Source: Nitrospirota bacterium (GTDB taxonomy: Bacteria; Nitrospinota; Nitrospinia; Nitrospinales; VA-1). From it: 14,197 nt of DNA. Made by a program: the position numbers and the translations under genes. How positions within the stretch are numbered: position 1 is the first letter of the stretch; each line of letters opens with the position of its first letter. Shown piece after piece: positions 1 through 4,179 of the stretch. Under the pieces are notes generated by a model. It was not told the DNA's origin and ran no database searches. It saw only the letters and a list, made by a program, of their open reading frames with translations. The stretch lies in contig QJWD01000429.1 of assembly GCA_003235465.1 (NCBI GenBank), positions 1 to 14,197 on the forward strand. The letters run 5' to 3'.

Positions 1-91
1 GCATTTCCAACGCCTTGGAGGATGCGGGCCCACATTCGCCAGAGATTTGACGCCTGGCGCCCTAAATCGCCACTTTCAAGGGCCCGGGGGC

Positions 92-108
92 TTGGCACAG
101 GCTTTGCT
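92..108 (+). promoter_or_regulatory. sigma-54 (-24/-12) promoter
   Basis: The stretch reads TTGGCACAGGCTTTGCT. It carries the -24 element TTGGCAC with GG at 94-95, and the -12 element TTGCT with GC at 106-107. The spacing is exactly GG-N10-GC, as RpoN requires. Apart from one A where the consensus prefers G after TGGCAC, it matches the sigma-54 consensus closely. The start of transcription should fall near 118-120, giving a leader of roughly 78 bases before the ATG at 198. Such promoters need an AAA+ enhancer-binding activator; none is encoded in this window, and the roughly 90 bases upstream show no obvious paired activator sites. Confidence 0.75.
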
Positions 109-149
109 TAAACCTTAAAAGGGACGAAAATTCAGCATGTTGAAGGCAG

Positions 150-190
150 CTCCCGGGTTCCGGGGCCGCTCAGTCGATAACCCGGTGGAG
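150..190 (+). promoter_or_regulatory. leader hairpin pairing with the ribosome binding site
   Basis: CCGGGTT at 153-159 is perfectly complementary to AACCCGG at 179-185. CTC at 150-152 can further pair with GAG at 188-190 across a two-base bulge. The loop of about 19 bases (160-178) is GC-rich. The 3' side runs into the Shine-Dalgarno GGAGG (187-191) of the gene starting at 198, so folding would partly hide the ribosome binding site. This could set translation by temperature, ligand or protein, or it could be incidental in GC-rich DNA. Pairing is seen directly; function is inferred. Confidence 0.4.
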
Positions 191-197
191 GCAGACC

Positions 198-443
198 ATG
201 ATCAAAGCTGTGACCCAATACATAGCGATATGCGACAACCCGTTTTGCGATTCCACGGTACGGTTCGGGGTGGACCACCACTCCCACGACCGGCGAGAGC
301 AGTTCAAACGGAAGATCCGCAACCGCGGCTGGGCGGGGACGGAGAAAGACGAGGACGAGGCTTACCACGTTTGCCCGAGCTGCAGGGATTTCAGCGCCGG
401 GCTGTACACCTTCACCCTCGCCAAGAACCAGGTGACCTCATGA
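198..443 (+). CDS. small four-cysteine (zinc-ribbon-like) protein
   Basis: An 81-residue cytoplasmic protein whose most telling feature is two cysteine pairs, C12-x4-C17 (CDNPFC) and C59-x2-C62 (CPSC), spaced as in a small zinc ribbon. Between them lies a charged stretch with a His cluster (HHSH, 27-30) that could also bind metal. There is no signal peptide or membrane segment. The start at 198 is supported by GGAGG at 187-191, six bases upstream. It is the first gene behind the sigma-54 promoter, and its stop TGA overlaps the ATG of the next gene (ATGA at 440-443), implying translational coupling. I do not recognise a named family. Metal binding is inferred from the cysteines, and a role as partner or modulator of the downstream regulator is a guess from the coupling. 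Confidence 0.8.
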   Translation: MIKAVTQYIAICDNPFCDSTVRFGVDHHSHDRREQFKRKIRNRGWAGTEKDEDEAYHVCPSCRDFSAGLYTFTLAKNQVTS

Positions 444-1108
444 CGGGTGCGGCCAAAGCCAACCGCGTCAGGCAGATCAGGGAAAAGCTCATGCTGAGCA
501 AGGCGGAGCTTGCGCGCAAGGCCAAGGTGACGGTGCAGACCATCGACCGCATCGAAAGCGGCAAGGACTGCCGCACCGACACCAAGCGGAAGATCATCCT
601 CGCCCTGGGTTTCCAGCTTTCGGACCGGTCGCGCATCTTCATCGACGAAGACGGGCCGCAACCGGGCAAGATCCGCCACTTGCGGCCGCAGGCCGCGGCC
701 AAATCCAAAACCGCGCTCCTCAACATCCTTCTTGTCGACGACTCGGAATCCAACCGAGTGCTATTCAAGGCGATGCTCGGCGGCAGCCCCTGCAAGCTCG
801 ACACCGCCAAAAACGGGCTGGAAGGGGTGGAGAAGTTCATCGCCGGCGCGTATCACCTGGTGTTGATGGACATGCAGATGCCGGTGATGGACGGCATCAC
901 CGCCACCGGCAGGATCCGGGCCTGGGAGGAGGAGCATGGCCTCGCCCCCACGCCCATCATCGCGGTGACCGCCAACGCGGGAGAACACGAGCGTGGGAAA
1001 TGCCTGCGGGCCGGCTGCACCGATTTCATGACCAAGCCGGTTCCCCAGGACAAGCTTCTCCATCTTGTCGACCGGTTTGCCGAATCTCTCTCGTCTTCGG
1101 CGAAATAA
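440..1108 (+). CDS. XRE-type HTH protein with C-terminal response-regulator receiver domain
   Basis: A 222-residue regulator in two parts. Residues about 10-60 form a Cro/C1-type helix-turn-helix (SKAELARKAKVTVQTIDRIE). A linker of about 35 residues rich in basic residues and alanine follows, then a receiver domain at about 94-215. All receiver landmarks are present: acidic D100-D101, phospho-acceptor D144 in LVLMDMQMPVMDG, T177 in AVTAN and K199 in TKP. It should therefore be phosphorylated by a histidine kinase; no kinase is in the window. The order is reversed from classical response regulators, and the receiver resembles those of hybrid kinases. The frame stays open back to 137, but that part overlaps the preceding gene out of frame and is Pro/Arg-rich, so I start at 440, where AGGTGA lies four bases upstream. 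Domain calls are firm; target genes are unknown. Confidence 0.85.
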   Translation: MTGAAKANRVRQIREKLMLSKAELARKAKVTVQTIDRIESGKDCRTDTKRKIILALGFQLSDRSRIFIDEDGPQPGKIRHLRPQAAAKSKTALLNILLVDDSESNRVLFKAMLGGSPCKLDTAKNGLEGVEKFIAGAYHLVLMDMQMPVMDGITATGRIRAWEEEHGLAPTPIIAVTANAGEHERGKCLRAGCTDFMTKPVPQDKLLHLVDRFAESLSSSAK

Positions 1109-1219
1109 CCCGGCCCGCTGTCCGCCCACGGGTGCCGCCCACGTTCACCGCGGTGGATTCGCCCCGCCGAAGCCGACGCGGCCCCGGGGCTGGCCTCCCG
1201 ATAGCGCGGGCTATTTCCC
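1109..1219. other. GC-rich gap between the HTH-receiver gene and the Mrp promoter
   Basis: No gene is supported here. It contains a perfect 10-base palindrome, CACCGCGGTG (1146-1155), and a small stem, ATAGC-GCGG-GCTAT (1201-1214), followed by TTTCCC. The latter might be a weak terminator for the upstream unit. Together with the promoter and leader up to 1338, this 230-base gap is the longest stretch in the window without a gene. Confidence 0.4.
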
Positions 1220-1261
1220 TTGACATCCACTATTGAGTTCCATAACCTCATGGAATACAAT
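1220..1261 (+). promoter_or_regulatory. sigma-70-type promoter(s) for the Mrp ATPase gene
   Basis: Two overlapping promoters can be read. The better one overall is TTGAGT (1233-1238), 17 bases, TACAAT (1256-1261). The other has a perfect -35, TTGACA (1220-1225), 17 bases, and a weaker -10, TAACCT (1243-1248). This AT-rich island contrasts with the GC-rich 110 bases after the previous stop codon. Transcription would begin near 1268 or 1255, leaving a leader of about 70-85 bases before the ATG at 1339. Confidence 0.55.
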
Positions 1262-1279
1262 CCTTCTTCCATAAACTCA
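1238..1279 (+). repeat. 13-base direct repeat with an inverted repeat in the promoter
   Basis: TTCCATAACCTCA (1238-1250) recurs as TTCCATAAACTCA (1267-1279) with one mismatch, 29 bases apart. The first copy also begins a perfect inverted repeat, TTCCAT (1238-1243), six bases, ATGGAA (1250-1255). That inverted repeat fills the spacer between the -35 and -10 elements of the better promoter. Placement across the promoter and transcription start suggests an operator pair; no regulator can be assigned. Confidence 0.45.
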
Positions 1280-1338
1280 AGGGTTCGGCCTGTTGCCTGG
1301 CCGCCCCTGTTTTGATCTAGAAGATCCAGGAGTCCCAG

Positions 1339-2244
1339 ATGGTCATTACTGGAGAGTGCAGGCTTCTTCACACCTGCGAGATGTGCGAGTACAACAACGA
1401 CACCGACTGCAAGGCCGATAAGAACGAGCACAACCGCTGGCTGGTCAACAAGCGGATGGGCGACATCAAGCACAAGCTCATCGTCGGCAGCAACAAGGGC
1501 GGCGTCGGCAAAAGCACGGTGACGACGAACCTCGCCATCGCGCTGGCGGAAAAAGGCTTCAGCGTCGGCCTCGCCGATGCCGACCTGCACGGCCCGAACA
1601 TCCCCAAACTGCTGAACGCCGAGAACGTCCGCCTGAAGGCGACGGACGAGGGTATCGCCCCGTATGAAACGCGCAACGGCCTCAAGGTGGCTTCGCTCGG
1701 CTTCCTGATCGAAGACCCCAACATGCACATCGCCTGGCGCGATGCGGTCAAATACGATTTCATCATCGAGCTGCTCGGCAACATCTCCTGGGGCCCGCTG
1801 GACTACCTGCTCATCGACCTGCCCCCCGGCACCGGCAACGAGCAGATCACCATCATCGACTTCATCGGCGAGGTGGACGGCGCCGTGGTGGTGACGACGC
1901 CGCAGGACCTCGCCCTGCTCGACGCGCGCAAGATGATCTCGTTCGCGCGCGACAGCAATGTGCCCATCGTCGGCATCATCGAAAACATGAGCACGCTGAC
2001 CTGCCCGCATTGCCAGAAGGATATCGACGTCTTCAAAACCGGCGGCGGCGAAAAGCTGGCGCAGGAGCTGGTTCTCCCCTATCTCGGGAAGATCCCGCTG
2101 GATGCGGAAATCACCCAGCGTTCGGACAGCGGCGACCCCATCGTGATGGCCAACCCGAATTCGGCGGCGTCCAAGGCGTTCATGCAGCTGGCCGACAATT
2201 GCCAGAAATTTCTCAACCCCGAGGAATCCATCACCAGCAAGTGA
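1339..2244 (+). CDS. mrp: Mrp/NBP35-family P-loop ATPase, iron-sulfur cluster carrier
   Basis: A 301-residue cytoplasmic ATPase of the Mrp/ApbC/NBP35 branch of the MinD-like family, which holds and transfers iron-sulfur clusters to apoproteins. Seen in order: an N-terminal cysteine cluster C7-x5-C13-x2-C16-x7-C24; a deviant Walker A, GSNKGGVGKST, at 50-60 with the signature lysine K53; the A' segment DADLHGPNIPK at 80-90; a switch region LLIDLPPGTG at 157-166; and the family hallmark CPHC (C222, C225), the cluster-bridging pair. The N-terminal cluster resembles the extra ferredoxin-like site of NBP35 more than a plain bacterial Mrp, and there is no N-terminal MIP18/DUF59 domain. AGGAG at 1328-1332, six bases before the ATG, fixes the start. 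It appears to be transcribed alone from the promoter at 1220-1261. Confidence 0.92.
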   Translation: MVITGECRLLHTCEMCEYNNDTDCKADKNEHNRWLVNKRMGDIKHKLIVGSNKGGVGKSTVTTNLAIALAEKGFSVGLADADLHGPNIPKLLNAENVRLKATDEGIAPYETRNGLKVASLGFLIEDPNMHIAWRDAVKYDFIIELLGNISWGPLDYLLIDLPPGTGNEQITIIDFIGEVDGAVVVTTPQDLALLDARKMISFARDSNVPIVGIIENMSTLTCPHCQKDIDVFKTGGGEKLAQELVLPYLGKIPLDAEITQRSDSGDPIVMANPNSAASKAFMQLADNCQKFLNPEESITSK

Positions 2245-2287
2245 CCCCCGGGATGGGAAGCGGTTTAAGGCGCTCTCAATAAACTGT

Positions 2288-2316
2288 TTGCGCCGGAAAT
2301 GCGAAAGGGTGATAAT
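2288..2316 (+). promoter_or_regulatory. promoter of the thiol-disulfide/tRNA-enzyme gene set
   Basis: TTGCGC (2288-2293), a 17-base spacer, then GATAAT (2311-2316), inside an AT-rich patch (GATAATAATAG) just after the Mrp gene. Transcription would start near 2323, which argues against using the in-frame ATG at 2299 and for the ATG at 2407, after a leader of about 85 bases. Confidence 0.5.
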
Positions 2317-2406
2317 AATAGCCAAGGCTTCATACGGTACCCATCGCAACAAAGAACCACGGAGCCTCGCCGGCGATACCGCCGGCAGGCCCGCGATACA
2401 CCGATC

Positions 2407-3504
2407 ATGACTATGCGTGAGCGACATTTGCCCCGCCAGGGATTTTCTCTCGTTGCTTTGCTGCTGGCTGCGCTTATCACCTCTCCGGCATTCGCCGACC
2501 CCGCTCACGAAGCCCCGCCCCTCTTTAACAACAACCCCGTCGTCGCCACCGTCGAGGGCGAGCCGATTCGCCTGGATGACCTGAAGAACAGCCAGATGCA
2601 CGACGCCATGGAGCAGCTCTACGCCATGCAGGAGCATGCGCTCAAGGAAAAGGTCCTGCAGCTCCTCTCCGCCCGGCACCCCGAACTCGGCAGCGCCAAC
2701 ATCCCGGTGGTCACCCAGTCCGACATCACGCGCTTCTACCTCAACACGCCCGGCGTCAAGGAGATGGGGCCGCTCAGCCAGATGCAACCCGAAATCCGCG
2801 ATTACCTGGAACGCACCACGCGCGAGGACCACATCGACAACAAGTACCGGGAGGCGATAGAGAAAGGCTGGGCGCAAATCCACCTCGCGCCGCCCAACGA
2901 GTTCCGCCTGGTGGCGCAAGTGGGCAGCGCCATGCTGTACTTCAACGACAAAAAATCGCCGAAGACGCGCCGCGTCTTCCTGCTCGAGTACTCCGACTTC
3001 CAGTGCCCGTTCTGCAAGCGGGTGCAGAATACCGTCGCCCGCCTGCGCGTCAAATACGCCGAGGAGGTGCAGTTCGGCTTCCGCCACTTCCCCCTGAACT
3101 TCCACAAGCAGGCGAAGGCCATGGCCGAGGCCGTGGAGTGCGCACGCGACCAGAACCGGGAATGGCCGCTGCTCGGCATCCTGTTCAGCGACTACAACGA
3201 CGCCACGCCGCTGACCGGGGAGCGCATGAGCGCCTCGGCGAAGAAGGCGGGCGTGAGGGATCTCGCGGCGTTCCAGGAATGCTGGGACGAGGGCAAGCAC
3301 AGCGCCAGGGTGTTAAACGATATTCGCGAGGGAAGCCAGCTCGGCATTCAGGGCACGCCGACCTTCATTCTCGGGCTCTACGACCCGGATACCGATTCGA
3401 TTTCGGGAGAAATGTTCTCCGGCGCGGTTTCGGAGGACCAGTTCACGCGCAAGATCGAAAAATACCTTTCACTCTCTCATCCCGAAGCCAAACTGGCGAA
3501 ATGA
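2407..3504 (+). CDS. exported DsbA-like thioredoxin-fold protein with SurA-like N-terminal region
   Basis: A 365-residue periplasmic thiol-disulfide oxidoreductase. It begins with a signal peptide: basic MTMRERHLPRQ, a hydrophobic stretch, and probable cleavage after AFA. A helical region of about 130 residues follows that starts VVATVEGEPIRLDDL, like the opening of SurA/PpiC-type chaperone domains. A DsbA-like thioredoxin fold comes last, with active site C200-P-F-C203 (YSDFQCPFCKRV) and the cis-proline motif T317-P318 (QGTPTFILG). CPFC is a typical active site for this family; whether it oxidises or isomerises substrates cannot be told. The frame is open from 2299, but the signal peptide and the promoter at 2288-2316 favour 2407 (2413 also possible); neither has a strong Shine-Dalgarno. 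The next gene is another periplasmic thiol protein, 75 bases downstream, so the two probably act together. Confidence 0.85.
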   Translation: MTMRERHLPRQGFSLVALLLAALITSPAFADPAHEAPPLFNNNPVVATVEGEPIRLDDLKNSQMHDAMEQLYAMQEHALKEKVLQLLSARHPELGSANIPVVTQSDITRFYLNTPGVKEMGPLSQMQPEIRDYLERTTREDHIDNKYREAIEKGWAQIHLAPPNEFRLVAQVGSAMLYFNDKKSPKTRRVFLLEYSDFQCPFCKRVQNTVARLRVKYAEEVQFGFRHFPLNFHKQAKAMAEAVECARDQNREWPLLGILFSDYNDATPLTGERMSASAKKAGVRDLAAFQECWDEGKHSARVLNDIREGSQLGIQGTPTFILGLYDPDTDSISGEMFSGAVSEDQFTRKIEKYLSLSHPEAKLAK

Positions 3505-3512
3505 CCCGCCCG

Positions 3513-3553
3513 CGGCCGGGCCCGGCCGAAAGGACGGACACACCGATTTTTTT
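3513..3553 (+). terminator. GC palindrome followed by a T-run, possible attenuator
   Basis: A perfect 16-base palindrome, CGGCCGGGCCCGGCCG (3513-3528), lies in the gap after the DsbA-like gene and is followed 18 bases later by seven Ts (3547-3553). The stem and T-run are too far apart for a standard intrinsic terminator. The GGCCCGG at 3519-3525 can alternatively pair with CCGGGCC at 3556-3562 around the T-run. It may reduce read-through into the next gene or be a protein site; I cannot decide. Confidence 0.25.
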
Positions 3554-3579
3554 CCGGGCCGCCTCGGCCTCCGTAACCC

Positions 3580-4164
3580 ATGCCATTTGAGCGATGCACA
3601 ACCCAGGCCCGCCGCCGCCACGCCGGCATCCGCGCCGCCGCCTTCGGGCTTTTGGCGTTTTTGGCGCCGGTGCTCACGGGCCCGGGCGGCGCGTCCGCCA
3701 TCGGCTTTCAGGCGCCGGGCGAGGCCGCCCCCGCGCTGCGCGCGCTTCAGGTGAGCGCGGTGGCTCTGCCTTCCCCGGTGGAGCCGGGCGGAACGTTCCG
3801 CCTTTTCATTCGCGCGCGCATGAGCCCCGGCTGGCATATCTACGCCATAAGCCAGGCGGGCGATGACGCGGCTGTCGCCACCCGCATCGAGGTCGACGAT
3901 GGCGCCTTCGCCCCCAGCGGGCCGTGGCGGGAAAACGACCCGCAGGTGGTATTCGACGGCGCTCTCGGAAGAGCGATCAAGATTCACCGGCACGAGGCGG
4001 AGTTTCAGCGCGCCTACGAGGCCCCCCAGTCGCTCCCCCCGGGGGCGCATTCGCTCGCCGGGCGCTTGTGGTTTCGCGCCTGTGATAATAAAGTATGTAC
4101 CATGCCCCAGGAACTGGGCTTTGAAACCACGGTTGAAATCGAAGACTCCGGGCCGGAAAATTAA
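3580..4164 (+). CDS. exported stand-alone DsbD alpha-domain-like protein
   Basis: A 194-residue protein with an N-terminal export signal: basic residues to about 14, a hydrophobic run about 17-33, and probable cleavage near GASA (37-40). An immunoglobulin-like domain resembling the N-terminal alpha domain of DsbD follows. Family marks are PGWHIYA at 83-89 and the cysteine pair C168-x4-C173 in ACDNKVCTMP; such a pair passes electrons to periplasmic thiol proteins. In DsbD this domain is joined to a membrane reductase and a thioredoxin domain. Both are absent here, so the reductant must come from another membrane protein (for example a CcdA-type protein) encoded elsewhere. The start at 3580 has no clear Shine-Dalgarno but gives a complete signal. 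It lies between the DsbA-like gene and the tRNA enzyme, 15 bases from the latter. The domain call is good; redox partnership with the upstream gene is inferred. Confidence 0.8.
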   Translation: MPFERCTTQARRRHAGIRAAAFGLLAFLAPVLTGPGGASAIGFQAPGEAAPALRALQVSAVALPSPVEPGGTFRLFIRARMSPGWHIYAISQAGDDAAVATRIEVDDGAFAPSGPWRENDPQVVFDGALGRAIKIHRHEAEFQRAYEAPQSLPPGAHSLAGRLWFRACDNKVCTMPQELGFETTVEIEDSGPEN

Positions 4165-4179
4165 ACCGAGCGAACCCCC

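Noticed and set aside
137..439. A longer N-terminus for the HTH-receiver protein, since the frame is open back to 137.
   Set aside because: It would run out of frame through the whole four-cysteine gene, is Pro/Arg-rich without domain character, and lacks a ribosome binding site; the ATG at 440 has AGGTGA and starts right before the HTH.
1146..1155. CACCGCGGTG palindrome as an operator.
   Set aside because: Ten-base palindromes are expected by chance in such GC-rich sequence, and it is not close to the promoter elements; noted only as part of the gap.
1315..1326. Short inverted repeat around TCTAGA just before the Mrp ribosome binding site.
   Set aside because: The arms are only about five bases, and nothing supports a function.
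2299..2406. Start of the DsbA-like protein at 2299.
   Set aside because: It would place a basic 36-residue stretch before the signal peptide and put the promoter at 2288-2316 within the coding sequence.
853..3300. An 815-codon open frame on the minus strand.
   Set aside because: It is antisense to two clear genes and a promoter region, is His/Val/Ala/Arg-rich low-information sequence typical of a GC-rich shadow frame, and contains no domain I can recognise.
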